In this document: piece after piece, positions 51,928-62,502 of the stretch | Layout of the letters: the number at the start of each line of letters is the position of its first letter | Position numbering within the stretch: the first letter of the stretch is position 1 | DNA from: Bifidobacterium parmae | GTDB lineage: Bacteria > Actinomycetota > Actinomycetes > Actinomycetales > Bifidobacteriaceae | NCBI RefSeq assembly: GCF_002860365.1 | Contig: NZ_NMWT01000009.1 | Span: forward strand, 1-64,000 | DNA length: 64,000 bases | Direction: 5' to 3' | The notes under the pieces: model-generated | Databases searched by the model: none | Seen by the model: only the letters and a program-made list of their open reading frames with translations | Told to the model about the DNA's origin: nothing | Made by a program: the position numbers and the translations under genes

Positions 51928-53289
51928 TCATCCGTCCTGCGCCATGCGCAGTTCCATGGCGAGACGATAGTAGTCGATGAGCCGGTCGACCATCGCCGGC
52001 CACGTGCGCTCCCGGACCGCCTCCAATCCGGCGGCACCCATGCTTCGCCGCAGCGGGCCGTCGCCGATGAGCCTGTCCACGCGGTCGCGCAGGTCGGCAT
52101 CGTCCTCGTCGCGCGGGTCGAACAGCAGTCCGGTCGCGCCCTCGTCGACCAGATCGAGCGGGCCTCCGCTCGCCGGGGCGACCACGGGCAGGCCGCTCGC
52201 CATCGCCTCCTGGATGGTCTGTCCGAACGTCTCCTCCGCGCCCGTATGCACGAACACGTCCAACGCCGCGTAGGCGTCGGCCAGATCGCGCCCGTGCAGC
52301 ATTCCGGTGAACACCGCGTGCGGCAGGCGCTCGCGCAGCTCCGGCTCGCTCACGCCGCCGCCCACGACGACCAGCCGCATGGGGAGCCCCGCGAGCGCGG
52401 CGAGACGCTCCACCTGCTTCTCCGGGGCGAGCCTGCCCACGTAGCCGACGACCGGCAGCCGCCCGTCGTCGCTCCATTCCCGATGCCATGCGCGGGCCTG
52501 CGGGTCGTCGGCGCGTGCGGGCGAGAACAGTGCGGTGTCGACGCCGCGGCCCCACAGTCGGATGAGTTCGGGCTCCACGCCGAATGTTTCGAGCCGGCCT
52601 CGTGCGTCCTCGGTGGGGGCGAGCGTCATGGTGGCGAGGTTGTGCATGCGCGCGATGCGGTCGGCCACGATGCGTTCCGCCTGTTCGCCGGCCGCCTTGC
52701 CGATGCGCCGGAGCCATTTCGTGTGCTTCGGCCACGCTCCGTCCCGTTTCGGGGCGGCATCGCCCGTGCCGCCCGCCGCCGGTGCCGTGCCGTCCACGCC
52801 TTTCTCGCCGGTTACCGCCTCGCGTGCGAACCGGCGGGCGTATTGCGCCACGTCGGTCTGGTAGATGGCGACGGTCGGCACGTGCAGTTCGTCGCCGGCG
52901 ATGAGCGCCGCATGGCCGAGTTTCGAGATCGGTGCGGCCACGTGGATGACGTCCGGTCTCGGACCGTCGAGGATGTCGCGGATGACCGAGGATTTCGTCG
53001 TGACCGCCACGTTGAACCGTTGGATCGGGAACGACGGCACCTCCTCGACGGGGTATCCCGCGTAGGCGCCGCCCTCCGGCGCCGGTCCGGGCGCGATGAC
53101 GCGCGCGTCGAACCCGCGTTCGGCGAACCGGTCGAGGATGTGCCGGATGCTGCCGGACACGCCGTTCGTCTGTTCCAGCGACGATTCGCTGACGACGAGT
53201 ACGCGCAGGGGGCGCGACGCGATGATGTTCACGATTCCCAGTGTAGGGAGCGCACGCGGGTCCGTATCTACGTAGGTGACGGATTTCAT
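51928..53289 (-). CDS. GT4-family glycosyltransferase (MgtA/PimB-like)
   Basis: A GT-B enzyme that transfers a sugar from a nucleotide donor, probably to a lipid or phosphoinositide acceptor as in actinobacterial MgtA and PimB. LRVLVVSESSLEQTNGVSGS opens the first domain, GYVGRLAPEKQVERL the second, and HTGAEETFGQTIQEAMASGLPVVA is the donor-binding ExxxxxE motif region (quoted in part as EETFGQTIQEAMASG). A 45-residue Ala/Gly/Lys loop lies near 160-205. The first ATG (53289) gives 453 residues; GTG 53232 gives 434 and fits the family start better, with GGGAA before it. No adjacent gene fixes the acceptor. Confidence 0.85.
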   Translation of the reverse strand: MKSVTYVDTDPRALPTLGIVNIIASRPLRVLVVSESSLEQTNGVSGSIRHILDRFAERGFDARVIAPGPAPEGGAYAGYPVEEVPSFPIQRFNVAVTTKSSVIRDILDGPRPDVIHVAAPISKLGHAALIAGDELHVPTVAIYQTDVAQYARRFAREAVTGEKGVDGTAPAAGGTGDAAPKRDGAWPKHTKWLRRIGKAAGEQAERIVADRIARMHNLATMTLAPTEDARGRLETFGVEPELIRLWGRGVDTALFSPARADDPQARAWHREWSDDGRLPVVGYVGRLAPEKQVERLAALAGLPMRLVVVGGGVSEPELRERLPHAVFTGMLHGRDLADAYAALDVFVHTGAEETFGQTIQEAMASGLPVVAPASGGPLDLVDEGATGLLFDPRDEDDADLRDRVDRLIGDGPLRRSMGAAGLEAVRERTWPAMVDRLIDYYRLAMELRMAQDG

Positions 53290-53319
53290 CGCGGCGTAGC
53301 GGGCTGTTCACCCGACGCG

Positions 53320-54870
53320 CTACGGCAGCTGTACCTCGGCCGCCGGATGCTTGTCGCGCCACCACTTCTGCACGAAGTACGCGGCGTAGCACACGACGAT
53401 GAACAGCAGCTCGGCGACGAGCGCGAACCGCTGCTCCTTGTCGAAGAACACGAGCAGGAACGAGGCGGTGCACAGGATGAACGCGCCCCACGAGGTCCAC
53501 GGGTAACCGGGCGTCGCGTACTTGAGCTCGGCGGCCGTATGCCCGGAGGCGATCCAGCGGCGGCGGAACACGATCTGGCAGTACGCGATCGCGATCCATA
53601 CCACCACGGCCGACAGGCCGGAGAGGGCCACGAGCACGAGATACACGGTGGAGGCCGCGACCACGGAGGAGAGCAGCGCGAGCAGGCCGCCGGCCATCGC
53701 CGCGCACAGGGCCAGCATCGGCACGCCGCGGCGGTTCGTCTTCGCGAACCAGCGCGGGATCATGCCCTCGTGGCCCATCGACCACACCATGCGCGTCGAG
53801 GCGTACAGGCCGGAGTTCGAGGCGGAGAGCACGGCCGTGAGCACGACGAAGTTCATGATGTCCGCCGCGTACGGGATGCCCACCGAGTTGAGCACGAGCA
53901 CGAACGGGCTTTCGCCCACGCCCGCCTGACGCCACGGGATCAGCGCACTCATCACGACGATCGAGCCGATGAAGAACAGGACGAGACGCCACAGCGTCGT
54001 GTGGATCGCCTTCGGCACCGCCTTCTCCGGGTCGCGCGTCTCGCCGGCGGTCACGCCGATCAGCTCGGTGCCGGAGAACGCGAAGTTCACGGTGAGGATC
54101 GTCGCGAACACGGGCATGAAGCCGTTCGGGAAGACGCCGTCCTTGAACAGGTTGTCGAACATCGGCGCGTGCGTGTACCCCTTCATCGGGATGATGCCGA
54201 AGATCGTGAGCGTGCCGATCAGGATGAACGCGCAGATCGCGAACACCTTGATCGAGGCGAACCAGAACTCCGCCTCGGCGAAGAACCGCACGGAGAGCGC
54301 GTTCAGCGTGAAGATCAGCGCGATGCACGCCGCCGACCACACCCATGTGGGCGTGTGCGGGAACCATCGCTGCATGAGCAGGCCGGCCGCCGTGAATTCG
54401 GAGCCGAGCGCCACCGTCCATGTGAGCCAATACTGGATGGCGATCACGAAGCCGGTGCCCGGTCCGATGAACTTCTCCGCGTACACGTGGAACGAGCCGG
54501 TCACCGGCATCGCCACGGACAGTTCGCCGAGCGTGAGCATCACCAGGTATACGATGACCGCGCCGATCGCGTAGGCGAGGATCGTGCCGATCGGGCCCGC
54601 CTGCTGGATCGTGTAGCCGGAGCTCAGGAACAGGCCCGTGCCGATCACGCCGCCCAGCGAGATCATCTGCAGGTGCCGCGCCTCCATGCCGCGCTTGAGG
54701 TTCGTGTGCAGCGCGTGCTTCGTGTGTTTCTCGGTGCCGGTGGTCGGGTCGGCGGTCGCGCCGGTGCGCGTCTCCGCCGTCGCCGTCATGGCGTCGGCGC
54801 GCGCCTCCGCCGTCGCCGTCATGGCGTCGGCGCGCGCCTCCGCCGTCGTGCCGGCTTCGCTGTCGCTCAT
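53320..54870 (-). CDS. Amino-acid permease (APC/AAT family)
   Basis: A 516-residue permease with 12 hydrophobic helices. [20 protein letters not shown] and [10 protein letters not shown] (about residues 60-87) are the AAT-family start; [13 protein letters not shown] and [11 protein letters not shown] follow. The closest functional types are lysine and aromatic or basic amino-acid carriers; no specific residue decides. The cytoplasmic N-terminal tail has an 11-residue duplication ([11 protein letters not shown] twice), encoded by a 33-bp direct repeat at 54780-54850. The start at 54870 follows AGAGGACCAGAG. It lies 30 bp upstream of the glycosyltransferase. Confidence 0.9.
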   Translation of the reverse strand: MSDSEAGTTAEARADAMTATAEARADAMTATAETRTGATADPTTGTEKHTKHALHTNLKRGMEARHLQMISLGGVIGTGLFLSSGYTIQQAGPIGTILAYAIGAVIVYLVMLTLGELSVAMPVTGSFHVYAEKFIGPGTGFVIAIQYWLTWTVALGSEFTAAGLLMQRWFPHTPTWVWSAACIALIFTLNALSVRFFAEAEFWFASIKVFAICAFILIGTLTIFGIIPMKGYTHAPMFDNLFKDGVFPNGFMPVFATILTVNFAFSGTELIGVTAGETRDPEKAVPKAIHTTLWRLVLFFIGSIVVMSALIPWRQAGVGESPFVLVLNSVGIPYAADIMNFVVLTAVLSASNSGLYASTRMVWSMGHEGMIPRWFAKTNRRGVPMLALCAAMAGGLLALLSSVVAASTVYLVLVALSGLSAVVVWIAIAYCQIVFRRRWIASGHTAAELKYATPGYPWTSWGAFILCTASFLLVFFDKEQRFALVAELLFIVVCYAAYFVQKWWRDKHPAAEVQLP

Positions 54871-54970
54871 CTCTCTGGTCCTCTGTCTCGCGGTTGCGGT
54901 CGAATCGCAGACAGTATACGCCAGCCCGCGCACGAGCGGCGCGACGGTTCCGGCGCGACGTCGGGCCGGT

Positions 54971-55738
54971 TCAGTCCGTCTTCACGTCGCCTTCCGCGTT
55001 AGTGATCGCCTCGGCGATGTTGTCGCGGGTGAAGTCGTGATTGCGGTAGTCGGGATTGTCGACCGGCAGATGCGTGACCATCGTGTCGAACACTTGGCTG
55101 AGGATCTCGCCGCGTTCGAGCACCGCGTCGAGCACGTGGCCGCCGATCGAATGGTCGTCGGCGAGGAAATGCTCGTGGAATCCGGCGACGGCCGCGCCGT
55201 GGAACATGACGGGGGAGAAGTAGCCGAGCATCGTGCCTTTGACGTCGTGGGCGAGGAAGATCGCCTGCCGGTCCGCGACCTCCTCGAGCGTCGGGTACGG
55301 CGCCTGCTGTTTGATGACGGCGCGCGTCTTGATGAAGCTGAACGTGCCGCGCACGATGACGGAGAAGAACGTGTTCGCGCGCCCGTTCGCCTCGACGATG
55401 CGCCGGTTGAGCTCCTCCAGGCCGATGTCGCTGCGTTCGCACTGGTATTGGAACGCCGCCCGGTGCATGTTCGCGAACGGCAGCGTGAGGTCGTCCGGCA
55501 CGGCCTCCACCTCGCCGGTGCGTCCCACCTTCCACGCGTGCCCGTCGAGCACGATGATCTCGCCGTCGAGCCCTTCGCCGGTGCCGATGCCCGTGTCGCC
55601 GTGGGTGAGCAGCTCGCCCATCGTCGTGGTGCCTTCCAGCAGGCCCGGCACGAGCAATGCGAGCGTGCCGTGCTGGTAGAGCACGTTCGCGCGGTGATCG
55701 TGGATCGGTTCGATCGATTTGCCCTTCAGTTCGCTCAC
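54971..55738 (-). CDS. Alpha-acetolactate decarboxylase
   Basis: A 255-residue enzyme that converts acetolactate to acetoin. [20 protein letters not shown] (about residues 20-39), [20 protein letters not shown] with IIVLDG, and [18 protein letters not shown] near 194-211 match the AlsD/BudA family; the last holds the three zinc histidines (His196, His198, His207 by count). [16 protein letters not shown] carries the conserved Arg. The start is GTG 55738, after ACGGAATC. No acetolactate synthase adjoins it. In bifidobacteria it could dispose of acetolactate and so influence branched-chain amino-acid synthesis. Confidence 0.93.
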   Translation of the reverse strand: MSELKGKSIEPIHDHRANVLYQHGTLALLVPGLLEGTTTMGELLTHGDTGIGTGEGLDGEIIVLDGHAWKVGRTGEVEAVPDDLTLPFANMHRAAFQYQCERSDIGLEELNRRIVEANGRANTFFSVIVRGTFSFIKTRAVIKQQAPYPTLEEVADRQAIFLAHDVKGTMLGYFSPVMFHGAAVAGFHEHFLADDHSIGGHVLDAVLERGEILSQVFDTMVTHLPVDNPDYRNHDFTRDNIAEAITNAEGDVKTD

Positions 55739-55934
55739 GATTCCGTAATATAAATGACCGCTCCCGGCGAGGCAAGGAAGATGTCGCGGATTCCCCGCGA
55801 TATCGCCGTGACCTCGCTCACAGCGAGATTGGGCGCGGATTGGGCACGGCTGGGTATAGCGTATTCGCGTGCTTTCGGGGAGCCGCATCGTGGTCGACGG
55901 CGGCCGCCCCTTCGGGAATCGCACGGGAAGAAGT

Positions 55935-57482
55935 ATGCGGCATATGGTGACGAAGCTGGGATCGAAGCGCACGCTCACGCGTGAGGAGTCATACGTCGAC
56001 GGGCATCTGACGCACACGGCGTTCGTCTCGCTCGCCATCCTCACGTTCATCACGTTCGTCGGCAACTTCACGCAGCTGCAGCTGTCCGCCGCGCTGCCGT
56101 CGATCGTCGACGAATTCCGCATCAACGTGACCACCGGACAGTGGCTCACGTCCGTGTTCCAGCTCGTGATGGGCGTGATGGTGCCGCTCACCGCGTTCCT
56201 CACGCGCCGCTTCTCCACGCGTCAGATCGTCATCACGTCGATGATCGTCTTCACGCTCGGTTCCGTGTGCGCGTGGCTCGCGCCCACGTTCCTCGTCCTG
56301 CTCGCCGGCCGCGTGCTGCAGGCCGTTGGCACCGGCGTGATGTGGCCGGTCCTGCAGATCACCGTGTTCTCGATATTCCCGCTGTCGCGCCGCGGCGGCG
56401 CGATGGGCATGGTGGGCATCGCGATGAGCGTCGCCCCCGCCATCGGACCGACGCTCGGCGGCCTCCAGACCGACGCGAACGGATGGCGTTCCATCTTCCT
56501 CACGCTCACGGTGATCGGCGCGCTCTCGCTCGCCGCCGCCGTGCTGTGGCTGCATGATTTCGGCGAGAACGACGCGGCCGCGCGCGCCGACTTCTTCTCC
56601 GTCGCGTTGTCCGTGTTCGGATTCGGCGGATTGATGTTCGGATTCACGAACATCGAGAACTATCCGTTCACACATCCGATGGTGTGGGCGTCGATGCTCG
56701 TCGGCGTGGTCGGCATCATCTGGTTCGTCGCGCGGCAGGTGCGGCACGCGCGGCGCTACCGTGAGGGCGTCGCGCGCGGGGAGCGGCCGGAACCGGCGCT
56801 GCTCGACCTGGGCGTGCTGCGGAACCGTTCGTTCACCGTCGGCACGGTCACCGCGTCGCTCGCGTTCTTCGCGTTCAGTTCGATCCTCGTGATCATGCCG
56901 CTCTACATCCAGAACGACCGCGGCTACTCCGCGACGATGAGCGGCCTCATCATGCTGCCCGGCGCGATCGGCCAGTGCATCTCACAGCTGTTCGGTGGCA
57001 AGGCGCTCGACCGGTTCGGCGCACGGCCCGTCGCCCTGTTCGGCGCGGTCACGCTCACCGTCGGCACGATCGGCATGAGCCTGATCGCCGCCGACACATG
57101 GATCTGGTGGGTGTCGATCTGCCAGTTCGTGCGCCAGATCGGCATGGGATCGCTGCTGATGCCGATCACCACGTGGTCGCTCAACTGCCTGGAGCCGTCG
57201 GAGATCTCCGCCGGGTCGGCCGTGACGAACACGGCCCGTCAGGTGGCGGGCGCGATGGGCGCGCCGATCCTCGTGATCCTGATGGAGACGTTCACCGCCA
57301 TGTACCATGCGGGCGGCATGTCCGCCACGCTCGCGAACATCGCCGGCATCCAGTGGGCGCTGCGCATCTCCGCGTTCCTGTGCTTCATCATGGTGCTGCT
57401 CGTCGCCTTCGGCGTGCGCGGCAACGGCGCGGGCTCCTCGCACGACGTGGCCCGTCGCGCCCTGAACCGACTGCGTCATTGA
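55935..57482 (+). CDS. MFS transporter, DHA2 (drug-efflux) type
   Basis: A 515-residue protein with about 14 hydrophobic helices, typical of the DHA2 group of proton-driven multidrug exporters. LPSIVDEFRINVTTGQWLTS, LLAGRVLQAVGTGVMWPVLQ and APAIGPTLGG (motif C-like) lie in order. The C-terminal half contains GGKALDRFGARP. The start at 55935 follows GGGAAGAAGT. It is divergent from the acetolactate decarboxylase gene, with about 196 bp between. The 51-bp repeat array follows its stop. The substrate is unknown. Confidence 0.88.
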   Translation: MRHMVTKLGSKRTLTREESYVDGHLTHTAFVSLAILTFITFVGNFTQLQLSAALPSIVDEFRINVTTGQWLTSVFQLVMGVMVPLTAFLTRRFSTRQIVITSMIVFTLGSVCAWLAPTFLVLLAGRVLQAVGTGVMWPVLQITVFSIFPLSRRGGAMGMVGIAMSVAPAIGPTLGGLQTDANGWRSIFLTLTVIGALSLAAAVLWLHDFGENDAAARADFFSVALSVFGFGGLMFGFTNIENYPFTHPMVWASMLVGVVGIIWFVARQVRHARRYREGVARGERPEPALLDLGVLRNRSFTVGTVTASLAFFAFSSILVIMPLYIQNDRGYSATMSGLIMLPGAIGQCISQLFGGKALDRFGARPVALFGAVTLTVGTIGMSLIAADTWIWWVSICQFVRQIGMGSLLMPITTWSLNCLEPSEISAGSAVTNTARQVAGAMGAPILVILMETFTAMYHAGGMSATLANIAGIQWALRISAFLCFIMVLLVAFGVRGNGAGSSHDVARRALNRLRH

Positions 57483-57501
57483 GAGCCGGTGGAATCGTCG
57501 C

Positions 57502-57700
57502 GCCGGATAACCTGCGAACAGGGGAAAACGAGGTTGCGCGGCTGGAAATCGTGCCGGACAACCCGCGATACGGCTTTACGCAGCTTATACGGCAGGGGAT
57601 TATGCCGGACAACCTTGTAGATAGGCTGGATGAGGTTGCGCGGCTGAGCGCTGTGCCGGACAATCCCGGAAGCGGTGTTTCGCAGGTTGTGCGGCTGTAT
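57502..57700. repeat. 51-bp tandem repeat (four units)
   Basis: GCCGGAYAACC begins units at 57502, 57553, 57604 and 57655, an exact 51-bp period. The shared downstream motif GAGGTTGCGCGGCTG occurs in units one and three, with related GCAGCTTATACGGC and GCAGGTTGTGCGGCTG in two and four. GCCGGATAACCT and AGGTTGCGCGGC are partly complementary, so each unit can fold. No frame looks coding. Confidence 0.85.
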
Positions 57701-57762
57701 CGGGGCCGATGGATGGGTGCGACCTGTCCTCCGGAGGGATGATTGTCCTTTACTCTACATAT

Positions 57763-58761
57763 ATGAGTGATGTGCGCAGCCCCATGAGTCCCGGTCCTGT
57801 GAATCCCCCTGCCCCGAAGCCCCGCCCCACGCGGGCGCGGGATTGGATTCCCGACCAGCCTGGGGCGTGGGTGATGGCGCTCGCGCCCGCGGTGGCCGGG
57901 TTCGTCGCGGGAGGGCCGACGCGTGACTCCGTGTGGCTGGTGGCGCTATGGGCGCTGTGCTACTGCGTGCAGTTCGCCGCGGCCCGGTGGCTCAAATCCC
58001 GGTTCGCGCGGCGGTATCTGATGCCGGTGGCGGCCTACGGCGTCGCGCTGGTCGTGCTCGGCGTCCCGTTCGTCGTCATCGATTCGGGCATACTGCGCTG
58101 GGCTCCCATATATATGGTGCTGGCCGCGCTCTCGTTCCTCGCCGCGTGGCTCAGACGCGAACGCAGCCTGTGGGGCAATGCGGTGGCCGTGCTCGCCTCG
58201 TCGCTGATGGCCACGGTCGTCGCCTCGTATGGTTCGCGCAACATGTCGGACGCGTCGTGCGTGCTGGAAGTCGCCCGATATGATGCACAGGGCAATCCGA
58301 TGCCGGTGCCGTGCGGCACGCAACAGATGTTGGCCATCATGCATGAGCCGCCCACGTGGGATACGTGGTGGTCGCCATACGCGTTCCCGGCAGGTGGCCT
58401 GATGATGTCGGCCGTGTTCGCGGCGACGCAGTTCGGCTCGGTGCTGTTCGTCAAGACGATGATCCGCGAGCGGGGGAGCCGTGCGTATCTCGTCGCGTCG
58501 GTCGCGTGGCATGCGGTGCTGTTCGCGGGCGTGACCTGGTGGATCGGCTCGTTCGTGCCGGCGGGCGGCGTCGAGGATGGATGGATTCCGATGCCGCTCA
58601 TGTGGACGGAGCTCGCCGCGATCTGGCTGCTGGCGCGCTCGGTGGCCCTGCCGTGGATCGGCTCGCGCCGACGCGTCAAGCCGGTCGTCACCGGCATGGT
58701 CGAGATGGTGTCCACCTTGCTCGTCTTCGTCGCGGTGCTGACGGCGCTGGCGGCGGCATGA
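57763..58761 (+). CDS. YwiC-like membrane protein
   Basis: A 332-residue membrane protein with about eight hydrophobic helices. RDWIPDQPGAWVMALAPAV near residues 26-44 matches the opening of YwiC-like proteins (W-P-x-Q-x-G-A-W). A loop with SCVLEVARYDAQG and PCGTQQM carries two Cys that are probably outside the membrane. Its function is not established. Start is uncertain: ATG 57763 has no ribosome-binding site, although TACTCTACATAT is close enough for a leaderless transcript; ATG 57739 and ATG 57709 are alternatives. Confidence 0.75.
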   Translation: MSDVRSPMSPGPVNPPAPKPRPTRARDWIPDQPGAWVMALAPAVAGFVAGGPTRDSVWLVALWALCYCVQFAAARWLKSRFARRYLMPVAAYGVALVVLGVPFVVIDSGILRWAPIYMVLAALSFLAAWLRRERSLWGNAVAVLASSLMATVVASYGSRNMSDASCVLEVARYDAQGNPMPVPCGTQQMLAIMHEPPTWDTWWSPYAFPAGGLMMSAVFAATQFGSVLFVKTMIRERGSRAYLVASVAWHAVLFAGVTWWIGSFVPAGGVEDGWIPMPLMWTELAAIWLLARSVALPWIGSRRRVKPVVTGMVEMVSTLLVFVAVLTALAAA

Positions 58762-59022
58762 ACCGCATGCGCCGACGGCGTGTCGCGGGGGCGCGCTCGT
58801 CCAAGGCCGGTGATTAGATACTCAAGTTGCCTGATTTGGGCTCGCACATTGGAAATAACAAAGCGAGCACGGGCCGGCGGATTGCCAGCGCGATTCGTGG
58901 TGCCGTGCACTGATGTCGGATGACCGCCAGAGGACGTATGTCCAAGGGAGGCCATGCGCGCCGGTGCCCTCAAGAAGCAGGCTGGAAACCAGTACACGAA
59001 TCGCTAGAAAGGGCGGACGGCA

Positions 59023-59331
59023 ATGGCGGGACAGAAAATCCGCATCAGGCTTAAGTCCTATGACCACGAGGTCATCGACCAATCGGCGAAGAAGATCGTC
59101 GAAACGGTGACGAACGCGGGCGCAACTGTTGTTGGCCCCGTTCCGCTGCCGACCGAGAAGAACGTTTTTGTTGTTATCCGTTCTCCTCATAAGTACAAGG
59201 ATTCTCGCGAGCACTTCGAGATGCGCACCCACAAGCGCCTCATCGACATCGTGGACCCGACCCCGAAGGCCGTGGATTCCCTGATGCACATCGATCTGCC
59301 CGCGGACGTCAACATCGAGATCAAGCTGTAA
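59023..59331 (+). CDS. rpsJ: 30S ribosomal protein S10
   Basis: A 102-residue protein, first gene of the S10 cluster. [20 protein letters not shown] opens it, and [20 protein letters not shown] is the conserved loop. The 261-bp leader before it has no gene; in other bacteria it can bind L4 for feedback, which is not evident here. The start has AAGGGCGG upstream. rplC follows after 17 bp. Confidence 0.98.
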   Translation: MAGQKIRIRLKSYDHEVIDQSAKKIVETVTNAGATVVGPVPLPTEKNVFVVIRSPHKYKDSREHFEMRTHKRLIDIVDPTPKAVDSLMHIDLPADVNIEIKL

Positions 59332-59348
59332 GGGAGGAGGGAACCGCT

Positions 59349-59999
59349 ATGTCGCAACATAAGGATCGCAAGGCGCTGCTGGGCAAGAAGCTCGGCATGT
59401 CGCAGGTGTGGGACGAGAACGGCTTCTTCGTGCCCGTCACGCTGGTGGACGTCTCCACCAACGTCGTCACCGCCATCAAGACCCCGGAGACCGACGGCTA
59501 CACCGCCGTCCAGCTCGGCTACGGCCAGATCGACCCGACGAAGGTCACCAAGCCGCTCGCCGGCCACTTCGCCAAGGCCGGTGTGACCCCGCGCCGTCAC
59601 CTCGTCGAGGTGCGCGAGGACAACGCCACCGAGTACGAGGTGGGCCAGGAGCTCAACGCCGACGTCTTCGCCGAGGGCGCCGAGGTCGACGTGACCGGCA
59701 CCACCAAGGGCAAGGGCTTCGCCGGCACCATCAAGCGTTGGGGCTTCAAGTCCTACCGCCGTACCCACGGCTCCCACAAGAACGAGCGTCGCCCCGGTTC
59801 CGTCGGCGCGTGCGCTACTCCGAGCCGCATCCTCAAGGGCAAGCGCATGGCTGGCCGCATGGGTCATGTGACCTCCACCGTGCAGAACCTGACCGTCGTC
59901 TCCGCGGATGTCGAGAACGGCATCCTCGCCATCAAGGGCGCCATCCCGGGCCCGAAGGGCGGCATCGTTCTCGTTCGCTCCGCCGTGAAGGGAGCCTGA
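59349..59999 (+). CDS. rplC: 50S ribosomal protein L3
   Basis: 216 residues. [16 protein letters not shown] opens the protein. [20 protein letters not shown] is the central loop that reaches the peptidyl-transferase centre, and GRMGHV follows. The ribosome-binding site GGGAGGAGGG is strong. rplD follows after six bases. Confidence 0.98.
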   Translation: MSQHKDRKALLGKKLGMSQVWDENGFFVPVTLVDVSTNVVTAIKTPETDGYTAVQLGYGQIDPTKVTKPLAGHFAKAGVTPRRHLVEVREDNATEYEVGQELNADVFAEGAEVDVTGTTKGKGFAGTIKRWGFKSYRRTHGSHKNERRPGSVGACATPSRILKGKRMAGRMGHVTSTVQNLTVVSADVENGILAIKGAIPGPKGGIVLVRSAVKGA

Positions 60000-60005
60000 T
60001 AAGCC

Positions 60006-60662
60006 ATGGCTAACGTTACTCTGAACGTCACCGACCCGCAGGGCCAGGCCGCCGGCACCGTCGAGGCCCCGGCCGAGCTCTTCGGCTTCTCCGCCGAAGA
60101 GGTCCAGTCCCGCATCCCGCTGATCCACCAGGTCGTCATCGCGCAGCTCGCCGCCCGTCGTGCCGGCACCCACGCGACCAAGACCCGCGCCAACGTCTCC
60201 GGCGGCGGCAAGAAGCCGTGGAAGCAGAAGGGCACCGGTCGTGCCCGCCAGGGCTCCATCCGCGCCCCGCAGTGGTACCACGGCGGCGTCGTGTTCGGCC
60301 CGCAGCCGCGTGACTACTCCCAGCGCACCCCCAAGAAGATGAAGGCCGCCGCCCTCAAGTACGTGCTGTCCGACCGCGCCAACGCCGGTCGCGTCGCCGT
60401 CGTCGACTTCGGCGTCTCCGAGAAGCCGTCCACCAAGGCCGCCATCGCCGCCCTGAACCCGGTCATCGGTGAGAAGTTCGCCACCATCGCGCTGACCCGT
60501 GACCAGGTCAACGAGTGGCTCTCCGTGCGCAACCTTCCGTATGTCCACCCGATCTTCGTCGATCAGCTCAACACGTACGACGTGGTGACCGCGCAGTACG
60601 TCGTCTTCACCAAGGAGGCCCTTGAGGCCTTCGTGGCGGCGAAGACCAAGAAGGAGGCCTGA
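60006..60662 (+). CDS. rplD: 50S ribosomal protein L4
   Basis: 218 residues with the basic loop [20 protein letters not shown] near residues 70-90, which lines the exit tunnel. The start follows AGGGAGCCTGATAAGCC. Coupled to rplC (6-bp gap) and rplW (5-bp gap). Confidence 0.98.
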   Translation: MANVTLNVTDPQGQAAGTVEAPAELFGFSAEEVQSRIPLIHQVVIAQLAARRAGTHATKTRANVSGGGKKPWKQKGTGRARQGSIRAPQWYHGGVVFGPQPRDYSQRTPKKMKAAALKYVLSDRANAGRVAVVDFGVSEKPSTKAAIAALNPVIGEKFATIALTRDQVNEWLSVRNLPYVHPIFVDQLNTYDVVTAQYVVFTKEALEAFVAAKTKKEA

Positions 60663-60667
60663 TTTCC

Positions 60668-60964
60668 ATGGTCGCTATTCACAAGCCGGCTCACGACATC
60701 ATCATCAAGCCCGTCGTGTCCGAGAAGAGCTACGCCGCCTCCGATCGTGGCCAGTACACCTTCGTGGTGGCCCCGAACGCGAACAAGGTGCAGATCAAGC
60801 AGGCTATCGAGCAGATCTTCAACGTCAAGGTGACGAAGGTCAACACCCTCAACCGCGAGGGCAAGCGCACTCGCACCCGCACCGGCTACGGTCGTCGCGT
60901 CGCTCAGAAGCGTGCGATCGTGTCCGTCGCCGAGGGCCAGACCATCGACATCTTCGGTAACTGA
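60668..60964 (+). CDS. rplW: 50S ribosomal protein L23
   Basis: 98 residues. [13 protein letters not shown] near residues 9-21 and [20 protein letters not shown] are conserved. It sits near the tunnel exit, where chaperones and SRP dock. A 36-bp gap leads to rplB. Confidence 0.97.
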   Translation: MVAIHKPAHDIIIKPVVSEKSYAASDRGQYTFVVAPNANKVQIKQAIEQIFNVKVTKVNTLNREGKRTRTRTGYGRRVAQKRAIVSVAEGQTIDIFGN

Positions 60965-61000
60965 AGGTTAGCCGAGAAAAGTTAAAGGAAGAACTACATT

Positions 61001-61831
61001 ATGGCTATCCGCGTTTACAAGCCGACGAGCGCCGGCCGCCGCAACGCCTCCGTCTCGGACTTCTCCGAGATCACGCGTTCCACGCCTGAGAAGTCGCTCG
61101 TTCGTCCGCTCTCCAAGACCGGCGGTCGTAACTCCTACGGCCGTATCACGTCCCGCCACCGCGGCGGCGGCCACAAGCGCCAGTACCGTCTCATCGACTT
61201 CCGTCGCTGGGACAAGGACGGCGTGCCGGCCAAGGTCGCTCACATCGAGTACGACCCGAACCGCTCCGCCCGCATCGCCCTCCTGCACTACGCCGACGGC
61301 GAGAAGCGCTACATCATCGCGCCGAAGGGCATCAAGCAGGGCGATGTCATCGAGACCGGCGCCCAGGCCGACATCAAGCCGGGCAACAACCTGCCGCTGA
61401 AGAACATCCCGACCGGTACGGTCATCCACGCCATCGAGCTCAAGCCGCTCGGCGGCGCCAAGATCGCCCGTTCCGCCGGCACCTCGGTCCAGCTCGTCGC
61501 GAAGGACGGCGCCTACGCCCAGCTGCGTATGCCGTCCGGCGAGATCCGCAACGTCGACGCGCGCTGCCGCGCGACCGTCGGCGAGGTCGGCAACGAGGAC
61601 CACGCCAACGTGCAGCTCGGCAAGGCCGGCCGCGCCCGTTGGATGGGCAAGCGCCCGATCACCCGTGGTGAGTCCATGAACCCGGTCGACCACCCGCACG
61701 GCGGTCGTACCCGCGGCGGCAAGCCGCCGGTCTCCCCGTGGGGCAAGGGCGAGGTTCGTACTCGTCGTCCGAAGAAGGCTTCGAACAAGATGATTGTCCG
61801 TCGCCGTCCGTCCGGCAAGAACCGCAAGTAA
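61001..61831 (+). CDS. rplB: 50S ribosomal protein L2
   Basis: 276 residues. [20 protein letters not shown] and [20 protein letters not shown] (with the conserved His) are diagnostic; the protein supports peptidyl-transferase assembly. AAAGGAAG precedes the start. rpsS follows after 15 bp. Confidence 0.98.
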   Translation: MAIRVYKPTSAGRRNASVSDFSEITRSTPEKSLVRPLSKTGGRNSYGRITSRHRGGGHKRQYRLIDFRRWDKDGVPAKVAHIEYDPNRSARIALLHYADGEKRYIIAPKGIKQGDVIETGAQADIKPGNNLPLKNIPTGTVIHAIELKPLGGAKIARSAGTSVQLVAKDGAYAQLRMPSGEIRNVDARCRATVGEVGNEDHANVQLGKAGRARWMGKRPITRGESMNPVDHPHGGRTRGGKPPVSPWGKGEVRTRRPKKASNKMIVRRRPSGKNRK

Positions 61832-61846
61832 GGAAGATTCGAAGCG

Positions 61847-62125
61847 ATGACTCGTAGCATCAAGAAGGGCCCCTTCGTCGACGCCCACTTGCAGAAGAAG
61901 GTCGACGAGCAGAACGAGAAGGGCACCAAGAACGTCATCAAGACGTGGTCCCGCCGTTCGATGATCACCCCTGATTTCATCGGACACACGTTCGCTGTCC
62001 ACGATGGCCGCAAGCACGTCCCGGTGTTCGTCACCGAGGCCATGGTCGGCCACAAGCTGGGTGAGTTCGCCCCCACGAAGACCTTCAAGGGTCACGTGAA
62101 GGACGACAAGAAGGCCCGCCGCTAA
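61847..62125 (+). CDS. rpsS: 30S ribosomal protein S19
   Basis: 92 residues. [14 protein letters not shown] opens it. [20 protein letters not shown] and [16 protein letters not shown] are conserved. AAGGAAG precedes the start. Confidence 0.98.
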   Translation: MTRSIKKGPFVDAHLQKKVDEQNEKGTKNVIKTWSRRSMITPDFIGHTFAVHDGRKHVPVFVTEAMVGHKLGEFAPTKTFKGHVKDDKKARR

Positions 62126-62140
62126 AGGAGAGAATGACTT

Positions 62141-62500
62141 ATGGAAGCTAAAGCAATCGCCCGTCACGTCCGCGTGACGCCGCGCAAGGCTCGCCGCATG
62201 GTCGACCTCATCCGAGGCAAGCAGGCGACCGAAGCCCTCACCATCCTCAAGTTCGCTCCGCAGGACGCGTCCATCCCGGTTCGCAAGGTCCTCGAGAGCG
62301 CCATCGCCAACGCGCGCGTCAAGGCCGACAAGGCCGGCGAGCCGTTCCGTGAGAACGACCTGGTCGTCAAGGCGACCTACGTGGACGAGGGCGTGACGCT
62401 CAAGCGTTTCCGCGCTCGTGCCCAGGGCCGTGCCGCTCGTATCAACAAGCGCACCTCCCACATCACGGTCGTCGTCGCCAACAAGGAAGGAAACCGCTAA
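62141..62500 (+). CDS. rplV: 50S ribosomal protein L22
   Basis: 119 residues. [20 protein letters not shown] opens it. [20 protein letters not shown] is the C-terminal hairpin lining the exit tunnel, a known site of macrolide-resistance changes. rpsC follows after two bases. Confidence 0.98.
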   Translation: MEAKAIARHVRVTPRKARRMVDLIRGKQATEALTILKFAPQDASIPVRKVLESAIANARVKADKAGEPFRENDLVVKATYVDEGVTLKRFRARAQGRAARINKRTSHITVVVANKEGNR

Positions 62501-62502
62501 AG

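Noticed and set aside
58913-59022. Short frames in the S10 leader as a leader peptide
   Set aside because: None has a ribosome-binding site with a plausible start and stop before rpsJ, and they run into the S10 coding region.
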